Of a DNA stretch of 50,341 nt, positions 6,392 through 15,095 are shown in pieces (positions within the stretch are counted from its first letter, which is position 1; every line of letters starts with the position of its first letter). The DNA is taken from NCBI GenBank assembly GCA_902797165.1, contig CADBRU010000003.1, forward strand, positions 1 to 50,341, read 5' to 3'. The notes beneath the pieces were generated by a model. The model saw only the letters and a program-made list of their open reading frames with translations, was not told the DNA's origin and did not search any database. The stretch is from an uncultured Elusimicrobium sp. GTDB taxonomy: Bacteria; Elusimicrobiota; Elusimicrobia; Elusimicrobiales; Elusimicrobiaceae. A program made the translations under genes and the position numbers.

Positions 6392-7636
6392 TTATAACGT
6401 CGGGTAGAGCGGAAATTTCTCTAAAAACTTTTCCACTTCTTTGGCTTCTTCTGCCAAATAATTTTCATCGGCATGATGCATAATCGCGCGGTCAATAAAG
6501 TCCGCCACTTTAAGCATATCCGCTTCTTTCATACCGCGCGTGGTAATGGCGGGCGTGCCGATACGAAGCCCACTGGTGACAAACGGTTTTTCCGGGTCAA
6601 ACGGAATTGTATTTTTGTTAGCGGTAATGCCGGCCCTGTCCAGTGCCGCTTCGGCTACTTTGCCCGTAATGCCTTTAGCGCGCAAATCTAAACACATCAC
6701 GTGACTGTCCGTGCCACCCGCTACCAAACGATATCCTTTATCCATCAGTGCTTTGGCAAGTGCCTTGGCATTTAAAATAACTTGATGTTGATAAATTTTA
6801 AACTCGGGCTTTAAGGCTTCTCCGAAACAAACCGCTTTGGCGGCGATTACGTGCATAAGTGGACCGCCTTGAGCACCGGGGAACACCGCCGAATTAATGG
6901 CTTTAGCCAAACTTTCTTTGCATAAAATTAACCCGCCGCGCGGTCCGCGCAAAGTCTTATGAGTGGTGGTGGTTACTACGTCGGCATACGGAACAGGGCT
7001 TGGATATTCTCCGGCGGCAATCAGTCCCGCATAATGTGCCACATCACACGCCAAATAGGCCCCGCAACTATCGGCAATTTCGCGCAAACGTTTCCAATCA
7101 AATTTACGCGAATAGTTAGAGGCTCCCGCAAAAATTAATTTTGGTTTATGTTCCAGTGCCAGTTTGGCGGCTTCATCATAATCAATTTCTTCGGTATCTT
7201 TGCGCACGTTCATAGCAATAATGTTATAGAGTTTGCCCGAGAAATTCATGGGGTGCCCGTGCGTTAAATGTCCGCCGTGCGAAAGGTTAAGCCCCAGCAC
7301 GGTATCTCCCGGTTGTAGCAAAGCAAAATAAACCGCCATATTGGCTTGCGCGCCGGAATGTGGCTGCACATTGGCATGCTCGGCCCCAAAGATTTTTTTG
7401 GCGCGTTCAATGGCCAGCGTTTCCACTACATCTACATGTTCGCATCCGCCGTAATAACGCTTGGCGGGATAGCCTTCTGCATATTTATTGGTTAAGATAG
7501 AGCCCTGTGCTTGCATAACGGACAAAGAAGTAAAATTTTCGGAAGCGATCAGTTCCAATTTGTGGCGTTGGCGGGTCAGTTCCGCGCTGACTGCATTAAA
7601 AACTTCGGCATCGTTTTTTTGTAATTCGGGATACAT
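6392..7636 (-). CDS. glyA: Serine hydroxymethyltransferase
   Basis: A 414-residue PLP enzyme of normal length that interconverts serine plus tetrahydrofolate and glycine plus 5,10-methylene-THF, the main source of one-carbon units. Diagnostic motifs are [13 protein letters not shown], the cofactor region QPHSGAQAN and the PLP-binding lysine in [16 protein letters not shown] (Lys227). The start ATG at 7636 follows AAAAGGAG. It stands alone on the minus strand, divergent from the deoxyhypusine-synthase-like gene and convergent with prepilin copy 3. I see no glycine riboswitch in the 156-bp upstream gap. Confidence 0.98.
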   Translation of the reverse strand: MYPELQKNDAEVFNAVSAELTRQRHKLELIASENFTSLSVMQAQGSILTNKYAEGYPAKRYYGGCEHVDVVETLAIERAKKIFGAEHANVQPHSGAQANMAVYFALLQPGDTVLGLNLSHGGHLTHGHPMNFSGKLYNIIAMNVRKDTEEIDYDEAAKLALEHKPKLIFAGASNYSRKFDWKRLREIADSCGAYLACDVAHYAGLIAAGEYPSPVPYADVVTTTTHKTLRGPRGGLILCKESLAKAINSAVFPGAQGGPLMHVIAAKAVCFGEALKPEFKIYQHQVILNAKALAKALMDKGYRLVAGGTDSHVMCLDLRAKGITGKVAEAALDRAGITANKNTIPFDPEKPFVTSGLRIGTPAITTRGMKEADMLKVADFIDRAIMHHADENYLAEEAKEVEKFLEKFPLYPTL

Positions 7637-7714
7637 AAAATCTCCTTTTAGGCGGTGTGAAATCTCTTTGATTTATTTTAGTATATTTTACTAGGAAATT
7701 TTTTCAAATTTTCA

Positions 7715-7720
7715 TATAAT
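7715..7720 (+). promoter_or_regulatory. -10 box upstream of the deoxyhypusine-synthase-like gene
   Basis: A perfect TATAAT at 7715-7720. No good -35 box is seen at 17 bp, so the promoter may be activator-dependent or extended. The predicted leader is about 65 nt and includes the hairpin at 7750-7765. Confidence 0.5.
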
Positions 7721-7749
7721 TTAGTATACGAGAAATCGGAAAAGAAAAC

Positions 7750-7765
7750 GCGCACAGGTGTGCGC
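7750..7765 (+). repeat. GC-rich hairpin in the 5' leader
   Basis: GCGCACA (7750-7756) pairs perfectly with TGTGCGC (7759-7765). It lies 27 bases before the ATG at 7793 and directly upstream of the ribosome site AGAGGTG. It may stabilise the transcript or be a small operator; no T run follows, so it is not a terminator. Confidence 0.6.
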
Positions 7766-7792
7766 TATCCCCAAACAGAGGTGTAACAAAAA

Positions 7793-8851
7793 ATGGCAAA
7801 ACTGACAAAGAAAGACTTTCTCAAAAAAACCGTTGTGCACATTGATATGAAAAAATACAATGTGGTGCCGATGGTGGAGGCATTTGAGAATATGGCCTAC
7901 GCTTCCCGCGAAGTGGCCCGTGCGAGCAAAATTTATAACATGATGCTCTCTGATAAAAAATGCTCTGTCATTTTATGTATTGCGGGATCTCTAGTATCCG
8001 CCGGTATGAAAAAAGTAGTGGTGGATATGATCCAAAATCACATGGTAGATGCAATTGTTTCCAACGGGGCCAATATTGTGGACCAAGACTTTTTTGAGGC
8101 ACTCGGTTATAAACATTATATCGGTACTCCGTACAATCAAGATGATAACTTGCTGCGCGATTTGCACATTGACCGCATCTACGATACTTATATTGACGAA
8201 GACCAACTCAAAGAATGTGATGAAACGATTCACAAAATTTGCGAATATTTAGAGCCGCGCCCCTATTCTTCCCGCGAATTTATTTGGGAAATGGGTAAAT
8301 GGCTTGAAAAGAATAAAAAAGGCAAAGATTCCATTGTTTACAATGCTTACAAATTCGGCGTGCCTGTGTTTGTGCCGGCTTTTTCGGACTGCTCTGCCGG
8401 GTTTGGTTTTGTAGCCCATCAGACACAACATCCGAAAAAACACGTTTCTATCGATAGTGCCAAAGATTTCTTGGAATTGACCAAAATCAAAATTAAAGCC
8501 AAAGAAACGGGCCTTATGATGTGGTCCGGCGGCGTGCCGAAGAACTTTGCACAAGATACCGTCGTGGCGGCCGAAATTTTGGGTGCGGATATCCCGATGC
8601 ACAAATACGCGGTACAAATTACCGTAGCAGATGTGCGTGACGGTGCCTTATCCGGATCCACCTTAAAAGAGGCCTCCTCTTGGGGTAAAGTATCCACCGC
8701 GTTGGAACAAATGGTGTATGGTGAATGCACCACTTTGATTCCGCTGATTATCGGATACGGTTACCACAAAGGTGCGTGGAAAAAACGCAAAGCCACCAAC
8801 TACGTCAAATTCTTACAGGACGAAGACGCTAAGGCCAAAAAAGCAAAATAA
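7793..8851 (+). CDS. Deoxyhypusine synthase-like protein
   Basis: A 352-residue member of the deoxyhypusine synthase family. In eukaryotes and archaea the enzyme transfers the aminobutyl group of spermidine to a lysine of eIF5A/aIF5A, but bacteria lack that target, and bacterial members are thought to use free amines (homospermidine formation) or unknown substrates. The catalytic lysine of the family is kept: Lys299 in EASSWGKV corresponds to human Lys329, and Lys250 lies in SGGVPKNF, equivalent to GGGVVKHH. NAD-binding glycine-rich stretches (SNGANIVDQDF) are present. The start has AGAGGTG upstream. The next gene starts within its stop codon (TAATG), implying an operon. Confidence 0.88.
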   Translation: MAKLTKKDFLKKTVVHIDMKKYNVVPMVEAFENMAYASREVARASKIYNMMLSDKKCSVILCIAGSLVSAGMKKVVVDMIQNHMVDAIVSNGANIVDQDFFEALGYKHYIGTPYNQDDNLLRDLHIDRIYDTYIDEDQLKECDETIHKICEYLEPRPYSSREFIWEMGKWLEKNKKGKDSIVYNAYKFGVPVFVPAFSDCSAGFGFVAHQTQHPKKHVSIDSAKDFLELTKIKIKAKETGLMMWSGGVPKNFAQDTVVAAEILGADIPMHKYAVQITVADVRDGALSGSTLKEASSWGKVSTALEQMVYGECTTLIPLIIGYGYHKGAWKKRKATNYVKFLQDEDAKAKKAK

Positions 8852-9702
8852 TGCGTTTTATTACTGCTCTGATCCAGTTGGTTTTACTGATCTGCCCGTG
8901 TGCGCTATGCTACGGGCAGTTTGGTTTTTCCAGTATTGTGGGAGAAGGCGGGTATGGGGCGTTTAAAGGTGCTGCACATTGGTCTTTAGACAACGGGATA
9001 ACATTTGTTCCTTTTGTCGGATATTATCGTCCGAATGATTCGGAAGAAGACGAGGAATTTGCTATGGGCAAAGGGGGGCTGGAAGTACGTTACGATGCCG
9101 GAAATGCCACCACTTTGTTTGTGCGGGGGGATTTGATTCCGCCGCAGATGGGGTTTGAGCGTATCTCTTATCAAGCGGGTGTAAATTATCAAATTTGTTA
9201 TCATTGTGGTATTATTAAAAACCTATATGCGCGTGTGGGTGCGGGCCAAGTATTTTATCGAGTAACAAAATATGTAGATACCGCAGAATATCCCGGAGGT
9301 TTTTATACCCAAACGCCGTTAATTGTGGCAAGTCTGCTTACAGAGTCGGGCCCTGTACAGATACAACTGGAATATGAGAAATTGATAAAATATAGCCAGT
9401 ACCCCGCCCCGGATCTGATGTCGAGTTGGACGGATATTCCGCTGATGACTACGGTAACGCAAGGATACGTTTCGAATGTGTTTGTTTCTAAACTTTCTTA
9501 TCGTACCCGTTTGATTTCACCGTATGTGATTTGGGGAACGTATAAATATGTGGTGGAAGCAAGACATATGCAGACTTACGGGGCCGGGTTGTCTTTGCAT
9601 TGGAATAAAGTGACCGTAAGCGGCGGTATAGAAAATTTCGAATCTAATTGGGAAGCCAGACGAAAGAATTATTTTTCTTTATCGGCCAGTACGGAGTTTT
9701 AA
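8851..9702 (+). CDS. Putative outer-membrane beta-barrel protein
   Basis: I do not recognise a named family. The 283-residue product starts with a signal peptide (MRFITALIQLVLLICPCALC, cleavage near residue 20). The rest alternates polar and hydrophobic residues with many Tyr, Trp and Gly in short turns. It ends in Phe (SLSASTEF), the usual recognition signature for outer-membrane assembly, all consistent with a barrel of roughly 12 strands (inference). Repeated phrases such as YVIWGTYKYVVEARHMQTYGAGLSLHW look like adjacent strands. Its start shares an A with the stop of the deoxyhypusine-synthase-like gene, so the two are translationally coupled. Confidence 0.7.
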   Translation: MRFITALIQLVLLICPCALCYGQFGFSSIVGEGGYGAFKGAAHWSLDNGITFVPFVGYYRPNDSEEDEEFAMGKGGLEVRYDAGNATTLFVRGDLIPPQMGFERISYQAGVNYQICYHCGIIKNLYARVGAGQVFYRVTKYVDTAEYPGGFYTQTPLIVASLLTESGPVQIQLEYEKLIKYSQYPAPDLMSSWTDIPLMTTVTQGYVSNVFVSKLSYRTRLISPYVIWGTYKYVVEARHMQTYGAGLSLHWNKVTVSGGIENFESNWEARRKNYFSLSASTEF

Positions 9703-9713
9703 CAGGATCATTT

Positions 9714-10172
9714 ATGTCAACGGAAATGCCGGATCTTAATTTAAATTTACATTGCAAGATTAATGAAAAGTCTTTTTCTTGGGCTTTATTTATTTGCCGC
9801 CTTTTAACCGGCAGTGCGCTAATTTATTTAGCATCGGGCAGTTTACTGTATTGGCGGGAATTTGTGGTCAATGCGGCAGCGCTGGGTTTGCCTTATGCTA
9901 TGCAAGTTGGGTTTGGGTTTGCCGCAGCGGAATTATTTGTGGGGCTTTTTATTCTTTTAGGATGGCACACACACGGCGCTTCTGCGCTGGGGCTTTTGGT
10001 CAGTATTGCGTGTGCGATTATCTTTTTTGTCGGGCAATATAATCCGATTTTTGTGGCGTTGTGTCTACTGCTCGGAGCATCGTTAAGCGTATTAATTTGG
10101 CTCGGGCCGGGTGCGATTAGTTTAGACTACAAGCGCAGTCAACGCAAATTGCGTGAATTTTTTAGAGGTTAG
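9714..10172 (+). CDS. DoxX-like small membrane protein
   Basis: A 152-residue inner-membrane protein with four hydrophobic helices, at about residues 22-42, 61-83, 88-108 and 112-132. The pattern of Arg-Leu-Leu-Thr-Gly at the start of helix 1, a loop ending ALGLPYA, and helix 2 with AAELFVGLFILLGW is typical of the DoxX/DoxD superfamily, whose members are tied to respiratory or redox functions in a few cases. ATG 9714 is chosen because it sits 11 bases after the previous stop with AGGATC upstream; the longer frame would overlap the previous gene by about 55 bases. The same operon continues with dnaX 15 bases on. Confidence 0.7.
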   Translation: MSTEMPDLNLNLHCKINEKSFSWALFICRLLTGSALIYLASGSLLYWREFVVNAAALGLPYAMQVGFGFAAAELFVGLFILLGWHTHGASALGLLVSIACAIIFFVGQYNPIFVALCLLLGASLSVLIWLGPGAISLDYKRSQRKLREFFRG

Positions 10173-10187
10173 CCAGGAGTAAAAAAT

Positions 10188-11963
10188 ATGTCTTATGTCA
10201 GTTTAGCCAATAAATACCGCCCTCAGAAATTTGAGGATATGGTAGGTCAAGAAAGTATTTCCAAAACATTAAAAAATGCGTTAAAGTCCGGACGTATCGC
10301 GCATGCTTATTTATTCTACGGCCCGCGGGGTTGCGGTAAAACAACCACGGCCCGCATTTTAGCCAAAGCATTAAACTGCACGGGTAACGGAAACACAAAA
10401 CCCACGGGGGAACCTTGTGGTACATGCCCGCAATGTGTGGAAATTGCGCAAAACGAAGACATGGACGTCATGGAACTAGACGCCGCTTCCAATACGGGTA
10501 TCGACAAAATTCGCGAAACCATTATTGATACAGTGGCACTGGCAGCCTCACGCGATCGTTTTAAAGTATTTATTTTAGACGAAGTGCACATGCTTTCCAA
10601 CAGTGCTTTTAATGCGCTGTTAAAAACCATTGAAGAACCGCCCGCCCATGTGGTGTTTATTTTAGCCACTACGGAAAAACATAAAGTACCGGCCACCATT
10701 GTTTCGCGTTGTCAGACATTTCGTTTCCGCCCGATCACCATGGACGAAATTACTGATCATTTAATGGAACTGGCAGAGGCGGAAGGGTTGGATCTGACGG
10801 AAAAAGCCGCTCGAATTATAGCCAAAAATGCCGGCGGGGCACTGCGCGACGCGCTTACTTTACTCGACCGTGCCATTGCCTATTCCGACGGAAAAATTGA
10901 TGATAAACTGGTAGGGGAAATGCTGGGGCTTACCCCGCAAGAATTAATTGCGCAAACTATTACGGCCTTGATTCAAAAAGATAATACTTCTTTGCACAGT
11001 GCTTTTGAGACCTTGCGCGCGGAAGGGTTTGATGCAAATTCTTTCCTAAAAGATTTAAAAAATGCCCTCGGAGATTTATTCTATTTTGCGTTAAAGCAAG
11101 GCAGCGCTCCTTTTGAGGGTGCGGATAAAATTATCCCGCTGGCCTCGGCAGGTATGCTGGCGGCTTTATCGCGCAAAGTAAATAAACTGGCCGAAGAAGT
11201 AAAGTTTTCCGATAATGCTTTTATCAGTGCCGAGGTCGGTTTGTTTACCGTTATGGACAGTTGCTTTGATGTGCAAGGTTTCATCCGCCGCTTAGAGGCT
11301 TTGGAACGCGGAGAAAGCGCAGATATTTCTTTGCCGCCTTCTTCCCCTAAACAAGAAATTCCCGTTAAAAAAACAGTGGCGCCCTCGCCCAAAGCGTCTG
11401 CATCTGCTACGCAAACAAATACAGTAACTGCCGCGCCTGTTTCCGCCAAAAAAGAAACGCAAACTACAAATTACGCGGCTAAAATAACGGATAATCAACC
11501 TTTGTGGACTGCGCTGGTGCAGGCGTTTAAAAAGAGCATTTTTGTCTATGATGCGCTGACAAATTGCACGGTGCGTTTTGAAGGGGATAACTGGAATATT
11601 CATTTTGAAAAAGGAAAAGAATTTTATAAAGTACCGGCCCAAAATAAATTGCCGGAACTGGAAAAGAAAGTGCGGGAACTAAGCGGACGCGCAATTACTT
11701 TTACAATCACTGCCTTTTCGGCAGAGAGTGCCAAAGTTGCTACGCCGTCTGCGGCCGCTACCATAAAACCGGCTGAACAACCGGTTGGCCCAATCAGTGC
11801 GGAAGAGCCTTTTGCAACGGGTGATTTTTCGGCGGAAGCCAAACCGGCCAAAACCAAAAGCGCCGCTACTAAAAAAGCCAAGAAAAAAGCCTTGCCCGCC
11901 GAAGAAGTGCCGGCCGAACTGAAAGGAATTTTGGATGTCATTGACGGAGATGTGCTAATTTAA
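10188..11963 (+). CDS. dnaX: DNA polymerase III subunits gamma/tau
   Basis: A 591-residue clamp-loader ATPase. Visible are Walker A GPRGCGKT (45-52), the zinc module Cys64, Cys77, Cys80 and Cys83, the Walker B region ILDEVHML, and SRC in sensor 1 (IVSRCQTF). After about residue 365 comes a Pro/Ala/Lys-rich linker, then a tau-like C-terminal domain (about 425-500) and a basic tail. The ribosome site AGGAG lies at 10175-10179. No canonical A-AAA-AAG frameshift site sits in frame where the short gamma form would end, so tau may be the only product. recR follows after one base; the ybaB/ebfC gene that often lies between dnaX and recR is absent. Confidence 0.97.
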   Translation: MSYVSLANKYRPQKFEDMVGQESISKTLKNALKSGRIAHAYLFYGPRGCGKTTTARILAKALNCTGNGNTKPTGEPCGTCPQCVEIAQNEDMDVMELDAASNTGIDKIRETIIDTVALAASRDRFKVFILDEVHMLSNSAFNALLKTIEEPPAHVVFILATTEKHKVPATIVSRCQTFRFRPITMDEITDHLMELAEAEGLDLTEKAARIIAKNAGGALRDALTLLDRAIAYSDGKIDDKLVGEMLGLTPQELIAQTITALIQKDNTSLHSAFETLRAEGFDANSFLKDLKNALGDLFYFALKQGSAPFEGADKIIPLASAGMLAALSRKVNKLAEEVKFSDNAFISAEVGLFTVMDSCFDVQGFIRRLEALERGESADISLPPSSPKQEIPVKKTVAPSPKASASATQTNTVTAAPVSAKKETQTTNYAAKITDNQPLWTALVQAFKKSIFVYDALTNCTVRFEGDNWNIHFEKGKEFYKVPAQNKLPELEKKVRELSGRAITFTITAFSAESAKVATPSAAATIKPAEQPVGPISAEEPFATGDFSAEAKPAKTKSAATKKAKKKALPAEEVPAELKGILDVIDGDVLI

Positions 11964-11964
11964 T

Positions 11965-12558
11965 ATGCAAAGTTTTGACCGTTTAATTCGTGCCTTGCGT
12001 AAATTGCCCGGAGTCGGTCCGCGGCAAGCGGAGCGCTTTTCGAATTATTTATTGCGTGCTTCGCAAGGTGAAGTAGAAGAACTGGTGAGTTCAATTATAG
12101 ACTTAAAACAAGGCATTAAATTATGCCGCGTTTGTCATGCCTACAGTGAGAGTGAAATTTGTCCGATTTGCTCCGACCCCGACAGAGACAAAAGCAGTAT
12201 CTGCATTGTAGAAGATCCGCAAGATATTGAAGCCATCGAAAAGACAGGTGCTTTTAAGGGGCTTTATCATGTGCTTCACGGCGCCATTTCTCCGATGGAA
12301 GGCCGCGGGGCCGAACAAATCAAAGTCAAAGAATTATTGGCGCGTATTGAAAAATCAAAAGAGCCGATTGCCGAAATTATTTTGGCCACTGATCCCGATG
12401 CGGAAGGGGAAACCACCGCTTTGTATTTGGCTGATTTGCTACGCGGTATGGTGGGGCGCGTAACGCGTATCGGCTACGGAGTGCCTTTGGGCGGAGATAT
12501 TGATTATATTGACGAAATGACGCTGGGATATTCTTTCAAAGGACGAACTAAAATTTAA
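11965..12558 (+). CDS. recR: Recombination protein RecR
   Basis: A 197-residue RecR of normal length, the ring-shaped mediator that loads RecA at gaps with RecF and RecO. It contains the helix-hairpin-helix (LPGVGPRQAERFSNYLL, about 14-30), a four-Cys zinc finger (Cys54, Cys57, Cys66, Cys69) and a Toprim domain with TDPDAEGETTALYL. It starts one base after the dnaX stop and is followed 11 bases later by comEC, so replication, recombination and DNA uptake functions are co-transcribed. Confidence 0.97.
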   Translation: MQSFDRLIRALRKLPGVGPRQAERFSNYLLRASQGEVEELVSSIIDLKQGIKLCRVCHAYSESEICPICSDPDRDKSSICIVEDPQDIEAIEKTGAFKGLYHVLHGAISPMEGRGAEQIKVKELLARIEKSKEPIAEIILATDPDAEGETTALYLADLLRGMVGRVTRIGYGVPLGGDIDYIDEMTLGYSFKGRTKI

Positions 12559-12569
12559 CAGGACCGGCT

Positions 12570-14438
12570 ATGCATGAGAGTTATTATAAAAGACCTCTGT
12601 TATGGCTGTTAATTATTTATATTGTTTGTCTGTCTTTGTTTTATCAGCCGCACCCCAAACAAAAAGATGTTTTTCATTTCACTGCTCAAAAAGAAGTTAC
12701 ACTCATCGGAAAAGTAGTTGGTTTTCCTGCCGTTAAAAAGAAAAGCAATAATGTAATTTTGAAAGTTTCACGTGTAAACAATGAACCCGCGAGCGGCTAC
12801 ATCTATGCGCGGTTTAAAGATTATATGCCGCTTTGGCATGAGACGTTGCAAGTTAGCGGAACGTTAAAACAACCTTACAGTATTTCTCTACTGGGTAATT
12901 TTGATTGGGCTTCTTATTTGGCCACTAAAAATGTATTTACGGAAATAAAAGTTAACGAGCAAACGCAAGTAAAAGCACCGAATTGGTTATCTCGGTTTAT
13001 CGTAAAAGTACGTGCAGATATTTTGCAGACATTTGAGCAAAACTTTGACCGAAATTTAGCCGCTATTGCCGGTGGGGTACTGCTGGGCGAACGCGGGGAA
13101 ATAGACGAGCAACTTTACACGGATTTTCAAGATAGCGGGGCTATACATTTGTTGGTGGCTTCCGGCGGAAATGTGGGATTTGTAACGCTGGTAGTTTTTG
13201 CATTTTGTGCTTTGTTCGGGCTTGGCCGCCGCCGTACGGTATGGGTGGCTTTGCTGATTGCGGGAGTTTATACATTAATTGCCGGTGCAGACGCTCCGCT
13301 CACACGCGCCTACTTTATGACGGTTTGTGCCGTAATAGGTTATCTCTTACACCGAAACAGCGGTGTTTTTCAAGGCTTAATTTTATCTTGCTTTATTATT
13401 TTACTGCTTAATCCGTCGGCACTGTTTGAGACGGGATTTCAAATGTCTTTTCTGGCTACGCTGGCCATTGTGATTTGTTTGCACAATTACGAACTTCCTT
13501 ATAAATGGCCGCGCTGGGTCAAATTTTTCGTGCAAATTTTTTTGGCTACGTTAAGTACGCAACTGGTACTGTTACCCGTTTTTACCAATGTGTTTTTTAA
13601 GGTTTCTTTTATCGGTTTACTGGCCAATATGATACTGGTGCCGCTGGCGTCTTTTTTGATGGCGGTCAGTTTTCTGTTTTATATATTTTCACTCTTAAGG
13701 GTAGCGGTTATATTAAAACCGCTTGCGTGGGCAAGCCTACTTGTATTTGAAAAATTAGTGGAATCTTTTGCTTCTTTGCCTTTTGCTTCTATGCCAGCGG
13801 CGGCTTGGCGCGGCGGGTGGATAGCGGCGTATTATATGGGGCTCTTTTTACTGTTTAATTATCCGCTTAAAAATCTTGTAAAAAGAATTTATAAACCGTT
13901 TTTACTGCTGATTTTACTTTTGCCCCTTGCGCAGTATATATTCTTTAATCCGCCTACGGTGTGGCTGCTTAACGAATGGAATAAAAATGCTATTTTGCTG
14001 CGTACTCGTAACGGAAAACGCATTTTAATCGGGGAGGAAATAGACGGCGCAAAACTGGCCCGCGCGGTGCTGCGTAGCGGCGGCAGAAGCGTGCAGGCGG
14101 TGCTAATTAATTCAAATGATCCTAAACAAGTAGGACAAGTATCTCTGCTGGAAAAACAAATTAAAGTAGAAAAACTGATCAGACCGTTTGAAGATATTTG
14201 GCCGGGAGAGGAAATAAATATAGCGGGTTTGCAAGTTGAGGCGGAGTGGGGCAAAATGCTCAATAAAAACAAGCAACTTTGGATAAACCGCGGCTATAGC
14301 GGCCGGGATGATAATTTGTCGTACCGTATTACGGGGAAAAATTTTAATTTTACAACCGGCGGAAATAATCGTTTTATTTTACGAAATGACGAAATTGCGG
14401 AAAATATGCATAATGCCACACAAACGGTAAAATTGTAA
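12570..14438 (+). CDS. comEC: ComEC/Rec2-family DNA-uptake channel protein
   Basis: A 622-residue polytopic inner-membrane protein. An N-terminal helix and a soluble OB-like region (about 35-145) precede the Competence domain, with the motif LLLGERGEID and HLLVASGGNVGFV (family form H-L-x-A-x-S-G-x-N/H) and about ten membrane helices to residue 460. ComEC carries single-stranded DNA into the cytoplasm during transformation. The C-terminal portion (about 470-622) is short and lacks the HxHxDH metal site of the metallo-beta-lactamase domain found in many ComEC proteins, so any nuclease activity there is probably lost or supplied elsewhere. Start ATG follows AACAGGA, 11 bases after recR. Confidence 0.9.
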   Translation: MHESYYKRPLLWLLIIYIVCLSLFYQPHPKQKDVFHFTAQKEVTLIGKVVGFPAVKKKSNNVILKVSRVNNEPASGYIYARFKDYMPLWHETLQVSGTLKQPYSISLLGNFDWASYLATKNVFTEIKVNEQTQVKAPNWLSRFIVKVRADILQTFEQNFDRNLAAIAGGVLLGERGEIDEQLYTDFQDSGAIHLLVASGGNVGFVTLVVFAFCALFGLGRRRTVWVALLIAGVYTLIAGADAPLTRAYFMTVCAVIGYLLHRNSGVFQGLILSCFIILLLNPSALFETGFQMSFLATLAIVICLHNYELPYKWPRWVKFFVQIFLATLSTQLVLLPVFTNVFFKVSFIGLLANMILVPLASFLMAVSFLFYIFSLLRVAVILKPLAWASLLVFEKLVESFASLPFASMPAAAWRGGWIAAYYMGLFLLFNYPLKNLVKRIYKPFLLLILLLPLAQYIFFNPPTVWLLNEWNKNAILLRTRNGKRILIGEEIDGAKLARAVLRSGGRSVQAVLINSNDPKQVGQVSLLEKQIKVEKLIRPFEDIWPGEEINIAGLQVEAEWGKMLNKNKQLWINRGYSGRDDNLSYRITGKNFNFTTGGNNRFILRNDEIAENMHNATQTVKL

Positions 14439-14444
14439 TATAAT
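14439..14444 (+). promoter_or_regulatory. -10 box for guaD
   Basis: TATAAT at 14439-14444, directly after the comEC stop. The -35 region is weak. The leader is about 16 nt before the ATG at 14467. Confidence 0.45.
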
Positions 14445-14466
14445 GTAAGCACGGATGGGAGGTCTT

Positions 14467-14949
14467 ATGAGTGAAACCGAGCAACATAAAAAATTTTTAC
14501 AGGAAGCAATTAAACTGGCGCGGGAAAATGTGGCTACCGGCCGCGGAGGCCCGTTTGGTGCAGTCATTGTAAAAAACGGGGAAATTATTGCCCGCGGATG
14601 TAACCAAGTATTAGGCACGCATGACCCGACCATGCACGCCGAAGTGGCGGCTATTCGCGAAGCGTGCAAAAAAGAAGGGCATTTCGAACTGAAAGATTGC
14701 ATTATTTATTCTTCCTGTGAGCCTTGCCCGATGTGTTTGGGGGCCATTTATTGGGCGCGCCCCAAAGCCTTGTATTTTGCGGCGGACCGCCATTGTGCGG
14801 CGCGGCACGGATTTGATGATAAATTTATTTATGATCAATTAACCACCACTCCATCGGCGCGTAAAATTCACACGGAACATATTTCTATGCCGGATGATGA
14901 AGAGCCTTTTGTGCGCTGGGATAATAAAGAAGATAAAATCCGCTACTGA
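14467..14949 (+). CDS. guaD: Guanine deaminase (cytidine-deaminase fold)
   Basis: A 160-residue zinc deaminase. His57 and Glu59 (MHAEV) and Cys87/Cys90 (CEPCPMC) form the catalytic zinc site of the CDA superfamily. The extended IYWARPKALYFAA stretch, GFDDKFIYDQL, and the C-terminal tail ending near the active site match Bacillus-type guanine deaminase, which converts guanine to xanthine, better than the tRNA adenosine deaminase TadA. The start is set at 14467 by GGGAGG; an in-frame ATG four codons upstream overlaps that ribosome site. A terminator follows at 14961. Confidence 0.88.
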   Translation: MSETEQHKKFLQEAIKLARENVATGRGGPFGAVIVKNGEIIARGCNQVLGTHDPTMHAEVAAIREACKKEGHFELKDCIIYSSCEPCPMCLGAIYWARPKALYFAADRHCAARHGFDDKFIYDQLTTTPSARKIHTEHISMPDDEEPFVRWDNKEDKIRY

Positions 14950-14960
14950 TATTTACGTGA

Positions 14961-14990
14961 AAAATCCCGGGCTTACTACCCGGGATTTTT
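14961..14990 (+). terminator. Intrinsic terminator after guaD
   Basis: AAAATCCCGGG (14961-14971) pairs with CCCGGGATTTTT (14979-14990). It closes the dnaX-recR-comEC-guaD stretch and is symmetric enough to work on both strands. Confidence 0.88.
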
Positions 14991-15095
14991 ACTTGAATAG
15001 GACGTCAATAAGAAGTGGAAAGACTAGAAAAATTACAAAAAAAGACTATACTTAATATAAGGGAGTGTGTAATTGTTGTAGAAGGAGGTACTCTT

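Noticed and set aside
7637..7792. Glycine or other riboswitch between glyA and the DHS-like gene
   Set aside because: Only one small hairpin is present and no conserved aptamer pattern can be recognised.
11860..11900. Programmed -1 frameshift site in dnaX (A-rich AAAAAAG near the end of the gene)
   Set aside because: The A runs are in the wrong phase: preceding bases are T or G, so the X-XXY-YYZ pattern is not met, and they lie within the last ~30 codons, far from where the gamma form would end.
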